Both the position numbers and the translations under genes were made by a program. From positions 83,980-147,979 of the forward strand of contig JBBQTD010000003.1 of the NCBI GenBank assembly GCA_038234715.1: a stretch of 64,000 nt of DNA, in the 5' to 3' direction. Every line of letters starts with the position of its first letter. The first letter of the stretch is position 1. The notes beneath the pieces are model-generated. The model searched no databases and had not been told where the DNA came from. It was given only the letters and a program-made list of their open reading frames with translations. Positions 1 through 7,263 of the stretch are shown in pieces. The stretch is from SZAS-103 sp038234715. GTDB taxonomy: Bacteria; Pseudomonadota; Gammaproteobacteria; Xanthomonadales; Xanthomonadaceae.

Positions 1-1
1 C

Positions 2-166
2 CAGATAAGCGCACCGCTGCTGCAATGCGTGACCCAGAATGCGCCCGCCGACATGGCTGCGAAGTGGCCGCAGCATGACGAAAATATCATCGAAATACTA
101 ATTGACTTTTCGGTGACGGGAGTTTCACCCTTCGTCAGCGCGACCGAAAACCTGTTGTCGGCCTGA
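2..166 (+). CDS. possible 3' end of a gene cut by the window edge
   Basis: One forward frame is open from base 2 to a TGA at 164-166 and gives 54 residues with an ordinary amino-acid mix (it contains the stretch DENIIEILIDFSVTG). The other two forward frames close within 76 bases. No family is recognisable from so short a piece. It could be the C-terminus of a gene that starts left of the window, or chance. Confidence is low because no start, promoter or homologous motif is visible. Confidence 0.3.
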   Translation, partial: QISAPLLQCVTQNAPADMAAKWPQHDENIIEILIDFSVTGVSPFVSATENLLSA

Positions 167-194
167 TTTCATCTAGGGAACCGTTGAAGACTCG

Positions 195-218
195 TCATCC
201 CGGCGAAAGCCGGAATGA
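195..218. repeat. REP-like hairpin
   Basis: An imperfect palindrome, CATcCCGGC-GAAA-GCCGGaATG with flanking complementary bases, forms a stem with a GAAA loop. This 'CATCCCGGCGAAAGCCGG' type is a widespread dispersed palindrome in proteobacterial intergenic DNA. It lies just after the possible truncated gene. It has no T-tract, so a terminator role is unproven. The rest of 167-530 shows no gene or clear site. Confidence 0.6.
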
Positions 219-530
219 TGGGCAAAGGCTTCGTCAGGGCTCGCCTAGATCATATTTCGAGACTGCGGGCGCCTTGGCCGTCACCGTTGGCTATGAGCCA
301 AAAGCGTCCGCTGCTTCAGCTGAGCGGAAAGTACGGCAAGTTGCTTGGCCGACCTAAGCTATGATGCGCGACTGGCGGCCCATGCGAATGTATGAGAGGG
401 CAGCCTCACTCAATGTTCCTATAGGGACTGAATTTGCTCCTCGTCACCGGGCCGGCATAAGTCAGGTCGTCGCTTCCTGGTCGCTCCTGGAAAGATAATT
501 GATCCTCTCAATGCTACGTAGGGAAAATCA

Positions 531-902
531 GTGAGACCGATCTTTGCCTTCGCTCCGATTTTTCTGCTTTTGCCTTACCAATTCATGGAGGGGCTCTCGC
601 GTCATATCGTGACCCTGCCTGCGGCGTTGTACCTAGCGATTTACGGATGGCTACTCCTCGCCACGGTCTTCTCCGTCACGCTGTCCAGCACCCTTCGCGC
701 TCGGGTATTTACACCTGCGCAGAGTGCTGCTCACATGAAGCTGTCCTTGGTGTTGTTCGGTGTGCTCGGTTTCGCGGCTGCGTTGCAGGGAAGCTATGAT
801 GCCTATCGGATCTCCGCGCGGCGCAGCACGGCGGCAGCGAGTCCAGGGCTGGTCGAAAAGGTGGCGGAGAAGCGGTCGGAGGTAAATCATCCGACGCTGT
901 AA
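531..902 (+). CDS. small membrane protein, unknown function
   Basis: A 123-residue protein with hydrophobic stretches at about residues 3-20, 30-52 and 70-86 and a charged C-terminal tail, so probably an inner-membrane protein with two or three helices. I recognise no family. The GTG start is chosen because GGGAAAA lies about 5 bases upstream and no better start exists. It stands alone between a hairpin-containing gap and the left end of the RAYT element, 38 bases downstream. The surrounding DNA is slightly AT-richer than the rest of the window, so it may be accessory DNA. An accidental ORF cannot be excluded. Confidence 0.5.
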   Translation: MRPIFAFAPIFLLLPYQFMEGLSRHIVTLPAALYLAIYGWLLLATVFSVTLSSTLRARVFTPAQSAAHMKLSLVLFGVLGFAAALQGSYDAYRISARRSTAAASPGLVEKVAEKRSEVNHPTL

Positions 903-940
903 ACCTTGGCCTGCCAATTACCTTGCACGCAACGGTCGTC

Positions 941-961
941 AAAAGGGGCCAGAGTAAATTA
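941..961 (+). repeat. left terminal inverted repeat of the RAYT element
   Basis: Twenty-one bases beginning AAAAGGGGCCAGAGTA, perfectly inverted relative to 1794-1814. Its last three bases (TTA on the plus strand) are the TAA stop of the transposase read on the minus strand. Confidence 0.9.
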
Positions 962-1690
962 CCGTTTGAAGTCTGGGGCGCTTCTCCAACGATAAGGCTC
1001 GATCTGAGCCCTTGGTGGCCGTCCGCGTGGCCGAACGGCAACCTGTCGGTTGAGGGTTTTTTCCACCATCGCCTGGAATGTCGGGCTTCCCAACGCGCGC
1101 TCCTGCCGCAGGTGGGCGCGGATGCTCTGCAAGTCCTCCTCACTGACTGCTTCCCGGAGCCGTTCCCGGTGGCGTGCGGCGCGTTGCGCGGCATCGGTTC
1201 CGGAGTGCAGATAGGTCCAATGAGGTGTGACGATGGGATCGATGACCCTTCCCAGGCTGGCGTGCACGCTGGACCACCGATACTGTTCGGGTGCTTCGAC
1301 CATCGCGGCGCGGACGGGATTGAGTTCGATGTAGCGATGGACGCCGAGCAGGTAGTGCTCCGAGTCGACCAGACACGATTTGAAACGTCCATCCCACAAG
1401 GTGCCGGTGCGTCCGTGCTTGCAATTGAATGCGGGAACATAGCGCTGCCCGAGCCGGCTCATGGCAGCAGAGAGGCGGCCGGGCGTGGACGGCGTCAGCA
1501 GCAGATGGACATGATTGGTCATCAGCACATAGGCATGCAGCGCGATGTCGTGCTCGACGAAGGCTGCTCCGAGCCGGCGAAGGTAGTTCGCGAAGTCGTC
1601 TTCATCCAGGAACGTGGCGGCGCGATTGACACCCCGATGGGTGATGTGAAGCGGCACTCCGGGAATTTCGAGACGCGGACGGCGGGGCAT
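959..1690 (-). CDS. REP-associated tyrosine transposase (RAYT, IS200-like Y1 family)
   Basis: A 243-residue single-strand-DNA transposase of the HUH superfamily. The HUH metal site is HVH at residues 60-62 (context MTNHVHLLL). The probable nucleophilic tyrosine is Y120 in the RYIELNPVRAAM helix, followed by the family's YRWSS motif near 137-141. Basic residues at the N-terminus and in the C-terminal tail fit DNA binding. RAYTs recognise hairpin (REP) sequences, and the perfect inverted repeats bounding the gene are the obvious substrate. The stop codon is inside the left repeat, and the start lies 103 bases inside the right repeat. The reading frame is intact with all motifs, so the enzyme is probably active. 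Domesticated RAYTs without flanking repeats also exist; here the ends argue for a mobile unit. Confidence 0.9.
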   Translation of the reverse strand: MPRRPRLEIPGVPLHITHRGVNRAATFLDEDDFANYLRRLGAAFVEHDIALHAYVLMTNHVHLLLTPSTPGRLSAAMSRLGQRYVPAFNCKHGRTGTLWDGRFKSCLVDSEHYLLGVHRYIELNPVRAAMVEAPEQYRWSSVHASLGRVIDPIVTPHWTYLHSGTDAAQRAARHRERLREAVSEEDLQSIRAHLRQERALGSPTFQAMVEKTLNRQVAVRPRGRPPRAQIEPYRWRSAPDFKR

Positions 1691-1793
1691 GAGGAACTCG
1701 GGGAAAGCAGGACGCCCCAGCGTGACTGGTGCTTACACTCATGGCTGTACGAAAATGTCTCGTTGCGCTGTAGGAAGCCGCGCATTCAAACAT

Positions 1794-1814
1794 TAATTTA
1801 CTCTGGCCCCTTTT
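1794..1814 (-). repeat. right terminal inverted repeat of the RAYT element
   Basis: Exact reverse complement of 941-961. On the minus strand it encodes the last residues and the TAA stop (1798-1800) of the tonB-like gene. Confidence 0.9.
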
Positions 1815-2361
1815 TTCCTCCGGGGTCGGGGATGTCCATGGCTGAAGGGCCGGTGCCAACAGTTGCATTCGGACCCTGAGCGTTCTGACAGTTGCGCGAC
1901 TGCGCTGGGCTGCCCGGATCGAATTGGACCGGTACGCGGACCACGTCCACCGCCGCAACGCCATTGTGAAGCCTGGGGTGGAACGTCCAGTTGCGTGCAG
2001 CGACCATCGCGGCGCGATCCAGCGCACGGTTGCGGGATGACTTCTCGATGACCACGTCGACGGGACGACCGTGTGCGCCGACGGTCACGAGCACAAGAAC
2101 GACGCCCCCCACGCCAGCGCACAACTCGGCGGCCGGATAGTCCGGAGCCGCCTGCGAAAGGAACGCTGTGGGTCGGTCGGTCTTGCCTGCAGCTGTATTG
2201 GACTGGGCCATGACGGAAGCAGCGGATGCAACCGACGCACTTCTCTCCGGTAGCGATGGCGCGGCAGTCTGCGCGATCGACCCGGCCGCACCAGAGCCTG
2301 CTGACCCGAAGAGGATCACCCCGGCGACAGCGATCGAAAAACCATTGGAGGCTGGTGTCAT
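1798..2361 (-). CDS. TonB-like energy transducer C-terminal domain protein
   Basis: A 187-residue protein with an N-terminal membrane/signal segment (about residues 5-28), an Ala/Ser-rich linker, and a TonB C-terminal-type domain (about 75-160). That domain contains PDYPAAELCAGVGG, then a VTVGAHGRPVDVVIEKSS strand and the ALDRAAMVAARNWTFHP helix typical of TonB/GspL-like periplasmic partners. Such proteins connect inner-membrane motors to outer-membrane receptors, though many short ones are uncharacterised. The ATG at 2361 is chosen over longer starts because AAAGGGCG sits just upstream and the signal-like segment follows at once. The last residues (KKGPE) and the stop are encoded by the RAYT inverted repeat, so the native C-terminus was probably replaced on insertion. 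It lies about 100 bases downstream of uvrD. Confidence 0.75.
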   Translation of the reverse strand: MTPASNGFSIAVAGVILFGSAGSGAAGSIAQTAAPSLPERSASVASAASVMAQSNTAAGKTDRPTAFLSQAAPDYPAAELCAGVGGVVLVLVTVGAHGRPVDVVIEKSSRNRALDRAAMVAARNWTFHPRLHNGVAAVDVVRVPVQFDPGSPAQSRNCQNAQGPNATVGTGPSAMDIPDPGGKKGPE

Positions 2362-2464
2362 TGCACGCCCTTTCGTCTGCTTGGATGATCCGCCGGCACG
2401 GCGGATCGTTCCTGTCTCTTGTGATGCGAGGCCCCGATCGGAACCCGGCAGGTCGGTTTTCCAT

Positions 2465-4657
2465 CTACGCCGGCTGCAAATTCGCAAACGCCATCACCAG
2501 CCACTTCGGCCCCGCGTTCTCGAAGTTGACCTGGACGCGTGCGTGTGCCCCGGAGCCTTCGGCGTCCATCACCACGCCGATGCCGAAGCTCGGATGGGCG
2601 ACGCGCTGGCCGAGCTTGAGTCCGTTGCCAGCCGGTTCGATGCGCTCGTTGATGCGTCCGCCATACACGGGCCTGCTGAGCTGGATCTTCGGGCGTACTT
2701 CGTGCAGCAGTTCGGCCGGGATCTCGCGCAGGAAGCGCGATGGCTGGCCGTAGTTGTCCTGGCCGTGGATGCGGCGCACTTCGGCGTAGCACAGGATCAG
2801 TTTCTGGCGGGCGCGGGTGATGCCGACGTAGGCGAGGCGGCGTTCTTCGGCGAGGCGTCCGGGTTCTTCAAGCGAGCGGCTGCTGGGGAACAGGCCTTCT
2901 TCGAGTCCCACCAGAAACACCAGCGGGAATTCGAGTCCCTTCGCGCTGTGCAGGGTCATCATCTGCACGGCGTCCTCGCCAGCTTCGGCCTGGCCTTCGC
3001 CGGCTTCGAGGGATGCGTAGGCGAGGAATGCGACGAGCTCGGACATGCCAGCGTTTTCTTCTTCGTCGCGACGCACGAAACGCGATGCGACCGAGACGAG
3101 TTCGTCGAGGTTGTCGGTGCGCGAATCGACCGCGCCGCGCGATTCGGCAGCGTAGTGTTCGCGCAGGCCGCTGCGCAGCAGCACGTGGTCGACCTGTTGC
3201 TTGAGGTCCATGTCGCGCAGTTCGCGCGACAACGCTTCGATGAGCTCGACGAATGCACGCAGCGCATTGCGCGCGCGCCCGGCAAGCGGACCGGCAACCG
3301 ACAGCGCGATGGCAGCTTCGTACATCGACGCCGCATTCTCGCGCGCATGCCGGCGCACCTCGTCGAGCGTGCGTCCGCCGATGCCGCGCACGGGCGTATT
3401 GACCGCCCTCTCGAACGCAGCGTCGTCGGCGCGGTTTGCGACCAGGCGCAGGTAGGCGAGGGTGTCCTTGATTTCGGCGCGTTCGAAGAAGCGTACGCCG
3501 CCATAGACGCGGTATGCGATGCCGTCGCGCGCGAATTCCTCTTCGAACGCGCGCGACTGCGCGTTGCTGCGGTACAGGATTGCGCAATCGCCGTACGCGC
3601 CGCCATCGCGCTGCCAGCGCTTGATGCGATCGACGACGAAGCGGGCCTCGTCGACTTCGCTGTAGGCCGCGTACAGGTCGACCGCATCGCCGTTGCCGCT
3701 GTCGGTCCAGAGCTGTTTGCCGAGGCGGTCGGTGTTGTGCAGGATCACCGCGTTCGCAGCGCCCAGGATGTTCGCGCTGGATCGGTAGTTCTGTTCGAGT
3801 TTCACCGTGCCGACGCGCGGGAAGTCGCGCAGGAAATGCTGCACGTTCTCGACTTTCGCGCCGCGCCAGCCGTAGATCGCCTGGTCGTCGTCACCGACCA
3901 CGAACACCTTGCCCGTGTCGCCAGCGAGCATGCGGATGAACGCGTACTGGATGCTGTTGGTGTCCTGGAATTCGTCGACGAGCAGGTGCCCGAAGCGCTG
4001 TCGGTAATGCGCGAGCAATCCGGGATGTTCCAGCCACAGCTCGTGCGCGCGCAGCAGGATTTCCGCGAAGTCGACCAGCCCCGCGCGCTGGCAGCGCTTC
4101 TGGTATTCGTCGTATACCGCGAGCAGGGTTTGCGCGTAGTAGTCGCCCCCGGGCTGGATGTGCCTTGGTCGCCGGCCTTCGTCCTTCTGCGCATTGATCC
4201 ACCACGCGATCTGGCGCGGGGTGAAACGGCCCTCGTCGATGTTCAGTTCAGCGACAAGGCGCTTGATCAGGCGCACCTGGTCGTCGGAGTCGAGCACCTG
4301 AAAAGTTTCCGGCAACCCGGCTTCCTGCCAGTGCAGGCGCAGCAGGCGATGCGCAAGTCCGTGGAAGGTGCCGATCCACATGCCTGTCCTGAGCCCTGTC
4401 GAAGGGCCGCGACTACCGACGGGCAGCATCGCGCCCGCGCGGTGGCGCATCTCGCCCGCGGCCTTGTTGGTGAAGGTGACGGCAAGGATTCCGTGCGCCG
4501 GGACGCCATGCACCTCGTGCAGCCACGCGATGCGGTGGATCAGCACGCGGGTCTTGCCGGAACCTGCGCCGGCCAGCACCAGGTAGTGTCCCGGCGGCGC
4601 GCTGACAGCCTCGCGCTGGGCCGGGTTCAGCCCGTCGAGCAAATGCGATACATCCAT
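2465..4657 (-). CDS. uvrD: DNA helicase II UvrD
   Basis: A 730-residue superfamily 1A 3'-5' helicase, acting in nucleotide excision repair (removal of UvrC and the incised oligonucleotide), in methyl-directed mismatch repair, and in clearing RecA. The N-terminus MDVSHLLDGLNPAQREAV is nearly that of E. coli UvrD. Walker A is AGAGSGKTR. Further motifs are FTNKAAGEMRHR (Ia), DEFQDTNSIQ (II), GDDDQAIYGWRGA (III), LEQNYRSS (IV), TLHSAKGLEFP (V) and YVGITRARQKL (VI). The C-terminal region with KLGQRVAHPSFGIG is the UvrD RNA-polymerase-interaction/Tudor-like tail. The length is about 10 residues above E. coli's 720, explained by an in-frame insertion of a dispersed repeat (4383-4406) between MLPVG and MWIGTFHGLAHR. 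The ATG at 4657 matches the family N-terminus. Confidence 0.97.
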   Translation of the reverse strand: MDVSHLLDGLNPAQREAVSAPPGHYLVLAGAGSGKTRVLIHRIAWLHEVHGVPAHGILAVTFTNKAAGEMRHRAGAMLPVGSRGPSTGLRTGMWIGTFHGLAHRLLRLHWQEAGLPETFQVLDSDDQVRLIKRLVAELNIDEGRFTPRQIAWWINAQKDEGRRPRHIQPGGDYYAQTLLAVYDEYQKRCQRAGLVDFAEILLRAHELWLEHPGLLAHYRQRFGHLLVDEFQDTNSIQYAFIRMLAGDTGKVFVVGDDDQAIYGWRGAKVENVQHFLRDFPRVGTVKLEQNYRSSANILGAANAVILHNTDRLGKQLWTDSGNGDAVDLYAAYSEVDEARFVVDRIKRWQRDGGAYGDCAILYRSNAQSRAFEEEFARDGIAYRVYGGVRFFERAEIKDTLAYLRLVANRADDAAFERAVNTPVRGIGGRTLDEVRRHARENAASMYEAAIALSVAGPLAGRARNALRAFVELIEALSRELRDMDLKQQVDHVLLRSGLREHYAAESRGAVDSRTDNLDELVSVASRFVRRDEEENAGMSELVAFLAYASLEAGEGQAEAGEDAVQMMTLHSAKGLEFPLVFLVGLEEGLFPSSRSLEEPGRLAEERRLAYVGITRARQKLILCYAEVRRIHGQDNYGQPSRFLREIPAELLHEVRPKIQLSRPVYGGRINERIEPAGNGLKLGQRVAHPSFGIGVVMDAEGSGAHARVQVNFENAGPKWLVMAFANLQPA
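4383..4406. repeat. dispersed 'CCCTTCGACAGGGCTCAGG'-type repeat inside uvrD
   Basis: On the minus strand this reads CCCTTCGACAGGGCTCAGG plus a few more bases. It is a very common dispersed element in proteobacterial genomes, usually intergenic, and recognisable in translation as 'SPVEG' or 'LRTG'. Here it sits in frame in uvrD and adds about seven residues (GPSTGLRT) compared with E. coli UvrD. Confidence 0.7.
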
Positions 4658-4742
4658 GTACGCAGTTTACTTGAGCGTGGAAAGCGGGTCAGGTTGGTTC
4701 GCCCGGGATGACGCATCACGCGAGGTTTTTCCATTACCCCGA

Positions 4743-4768
4743 CCCTCTCCCGTAGGCGGAAGGGGAAG
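4743..4768. repeat. degenerate CTCTCCC palindromic repeat
   Basis: CCCTCTCCCGTAGGCGGAAGGGG is a decayed version of the dispersed palindrome seen perfectly at 31454-31476. It lies in the gap between the divergently transcribed uvrD and GAF-kinase genes. It shows a partial stem with no T-tract. Confidence 0.5.
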
Positions 4769-4827
4769 ATGCCCGGTTCTGTGGTAAATACGCAGTCGTA
4801 CACCATCTCCTGTGGGTGGCAACGTCA

Positions 4828-7245
4828 ATGGGACTACCCGGCGCCAACAGCGCCACCACGGCCACTGCGGCACAGCAGCTTGATCTGCTGGGCCGGCTGG
4901 CGGAGGCGGGTACGCCTAGGGCGGTCGCCGTGGAGGTTGTTCGCCTGGCTCTTGCTGAGCCAGCATGCGGGCAGGCCTGTGTCTGGTGGGGGCTGGCAGG
5001 GACGCAGGAACCCGAATGCGAGCCCGTGACGCGGCGCGACCCTGCCGACATGGAACTTGCGCGCGCGAGCCTGCACGCTTCGCCAGCACTGTCGACCGAC
5101 GGAACACGCGTGGCGATCCGCCTGTGCAACGCGCATCCGGCGATCCTGCTGCTCAGCGTCGCCGGCCCGGCCGACGCGCAGCGCTTCATCGAGGCGACGA
5201 CGACCCAGCTGATGATCGCCGGGCGCGCGCTGTGCAATGCGCTCGAGCGTGCGGAACTGCAGACGTCGCTGCAGCGGCTGGAACGTTCCGAACGCCTGCA
5301 GCGCGCGCTGTTCGCGATCTCCGACCTTGCCGGTTCGGACCGCGACATGCCCGACATGCTGCGCGGCATCCAGGGCATCGTCGGCACGCTGATGTATGCC
5401 GAGAATTTCTTCATCGTGCTGTACAACGCCGAGCGCGACGTGCTGCGCTTCCTGTACTTCGTCGATGTCGAGGATCCGCAGGCGCGCAATCCGCTGCTCG
5501 AGGTATCGATGAGCTCGCGCGAGCATTCGCTCACCTGGTACCTGATCCGCGATGGCAAGCCGTTGATGGGCAGTACCGAGGAACTGCTCGCGCAGATCTC
5601 CGGGCCGCTCGCGGTGGTCGGGCCGGACAGCCACGACTGGCTCGGCGTGCCGATGCTGCGCGATGGCCTGGTGCACGGTGCGATCGTGGTGCAGAGCTAT
5701 GAGGAAACGATCGGTTATTCGGCCGACGATCGGACGCTGCTTGAATTCGTCGGCAGCCACATCCTGATCGCACTCGAGCGCAAGCAGGGCAAGGAAGACC
5801 TCGAACAGCGTGTGCGCCTGCGCACGGTCGAACTTGCGAATGCGAACGAAGTGTTGCAACTGGAAATCGTCGAACGCCAGCGCGCCGAGCGACTGCAGAA
5901 GGCATTGTTCGAAATCGCCCAGCTGGCCACCGCCGACATCAGCCAGCACGCGTTCTACCAGAGCGTGCACGCGATCGTCGGCGAGCTGCTGAATGCGGAA
6001 AACTTCTACATCGCGCTGGTGTCCGAGGATGGGGGCGCGCTCGATTTTCCCTATTACGTGGACGCCACGCGGTACTCGCAGGGATCGCGGCCGTTGGGGC
6101 GCGGCCTGAGCGAATACGTGATCCGGCATGGCAAGCCCTTGCTGGGCATGACCCACGACATCGATGTGCTCGCCAGCCAGGGTGAGATTGCATTGAAGAT
6201 GGCTGGTCCGCCGGCAGTGTGCTGGCTTGGAATTCCGTTGTTCGTCGGCGACGAGGCGATCGGGTTGATCGCGGTGCAGAGCTACGATGCGGCTGTCGTC
6301 TACGGGCGGCCGGACCAGGAGTTGCTGAGCTTCGTGGCATCGCAGGTCGCGAACAGCCTGCAGCGCCGCCGCTCCGCGCAGACCCTGCAAGTGGCGTATG
6401 CGCAACTCGAGCACCGGGTGCTCGAGCGCACGCGCGACCTGAGCAATACACTGCACCAGCTGCGCGATACCCAGGACGAACTGGTCCGCCAGGAAAAACT
6501 CGCGTCGCTGGGTGGACTGGTTGCGGGCATCGCGCATGAGATCAACACGCCGCTCGGGATCTGCATCACCGCAACCACGCATGTGCAGGGCGAGCTCGGC
6601 CATTGGCGCAAGGAGAATGCCGCCGGTGGGCTCGACACGAAGAGGGTGACCACGATGCTCGACGAGCTCGACGTGGCGATGCACATCCTCGACAACAATA
6701 TCCGCCGCGGCGCCGAGTTGGTGCGCTCGTTCAAGCAGGTCGCGGTGGACCAGTCGTCGGGACAGCGGCGCATGTTCGACCTGGCCGAGTACCTCGACGA
6801 GATCGTGCTGTCGCTCAAGCCCAAGCTCAAGCACGCTCCGTGTTCGGTTCACGTGGAGTGTCGCACCGGCATCCTGATGGACAGCTTTCCGGGGGCGCTT
6901 TCGCAGGTGGTGACCAACCTGATCATGAATGCGCTGCTGCACGCATTCGATGGCCGCCAGGGTGGCGTCATCACCGTGCACGCTGATCTTGATGGCGAGG
7001 ATGTGGTGCTCAAGGTCGCCGACGATGGCGTCGGCATGGCCGCGAGTGATCTCAAGCAGTTTTTCGATCCGTTCTTCACCACCAAGCGCGGCAGTGGCGG
7101 TACCGGGCTTGGCGCGCATGTCGTCTTCAACCAGGTCACCAACGTATTGGGTGGGACGATCCGGGTCGTCAGTGCGCCCGGCTCCGGGCTGCAGGTGCAG
7201 ATGCGGCTGCCACGCATGCTGGGAGCCGTGGTTGCGGTGAACTGA
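4828..7245 (+). CDS. GAF-domain sensor histidine kinase
   Basis: About 805 residues. A variable N-terminal region is followed by two clear GAF modules (roughly residues 160-320 and 350-515), each containing the parallel motif AENF(F/Y)I and then WLG(V/I)P. A coiled segment (LEHRVLERTRDL) leads to the transmitter: H-box LASLGGLVAGIAHEINTPLG with phospho-accepting H570, N-box QVVTNLIMNALLHAF, G1 VADDGVGM, F-box FFDPFFTTK and G2 GSGGTGLGAHVV. There is no membrane segment, so this is a soluble sensor. No receiver or response regulator lies beside it. GTG at 4816 would give four more residues, but ATG at 4828 has GGGTGG about 8 bases upstream. It converges with the PAS/GGDEF/EAL gene, leaving 18 bases, so the two may share signalling logic. 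The ligand is unknown. Confidence 0.9.
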   Translation: MGLPGANSATTATAAQQLDLLGRLAEAGTPRAVAVEVVRLALAEPACGQACVWWGLAGTQEPECEPVTRRDPADMELARASLHASPALSTDGTRVAIRLCNAHPAILLLSVAGPADAQRFIEATTTQLMIAGRALCNALERAELQTSLQRLERSERLQRALFAISDLAGSDRDMPDMLRGIQGIVGTLMYAENFFIVLYNAERDVLRFLYFVDVEDPQARNPLLEVSMSSREHSLTWYLIRDGKPLMGSTEELLAQISGPLAVVGPDSHDWLGVPMLRDGLVHGAIVVQSYEETIGYSADDRTLLEFVGSHILIALERKQGKEDLEQRVRLRTVELANANEVLQLEIVERQRAERLQKALFEIAQLATADISQHAFYQSVHAIVGELLNAENFYIALVSEDGGALDFPYYVDATRYSQGSRPLGRGLSEYVIRHGKPLLGMTHDIDVLASQGEIALKMAGPPAVCWLGIPLFVGDEAIGLIAVQSYDAAVVYGRPDQELLSFVASQVANSLQRRRSAQTLQVAYAQLEHRVLERTRDLSNTLHQLRDTQDELVRQEKLASLGGLVAGIAHEINTPLGICITATTHVQGELGHWRKENAAGGLDTKRVTTMLDELDVAMHILDNNIRRGAELVRSFKQVAVDQSSGQRRMFDLAEYLDEIVLSLKPKLKHAPCSVHVECRTGILMDSFPGALSQVVTNLIMNALLHAFDGRQGGVITVHADLDGEDVVLKVADDGVGMAASDLKQFFDPFFTTKRGSGGTGLGAHVVFNQVTNVLGGTIRVVSAPGSGLQVQMRLPRMLGAVVAVN

Positions 7246-7263
7246 AACGACTGCAGCGAAGGC

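Larger units (their letters stand above)
941..1814 (-). mobile_element. RAYT (REP-associated tyrosine transposase) element with perfect 21-bp terminal inverted repeats
   Basis: The ends 941-961 (beginning AAAAGGGGCCAGAG) and 1794-1814 are exact reverse complements over 21 bases and enclose a single transposase gene. Ends of the type GGGGNCAGAGTAAATT are familiar around IS200-like REP transposases in Proteobacteria. The element is extremely compact: the left repeat contains the transposase's own TAA, and the right repeat contains the TAA of the neighbouring tonB-like gene. I see no obvious target duplication, as expected for HUH single-strand transposition. The perfect repeats suggest recent movement or selection on the ends. 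Confidence 0.85.

Noticed and set aside
490..505. FNR box before the first small gene
   Set aside because: TTGATCCTCTCAAT matches only the left half-site in the right register; the right half is shifted by one base.
2168..4711. 847-residue open frame on the plus strand over uvrD
   Set aside because: Shadow of uvrD: antisense to a gene with all helicase motifs, and its translation is low-complexity Ala/Arg/Asp-rich.
4834..7119. 761-residue open frame antisense to the GAF histidine kinase
   Set aside because: The plus-strand gene has all kinase boxes; the antisense frame has no recognisable domain.
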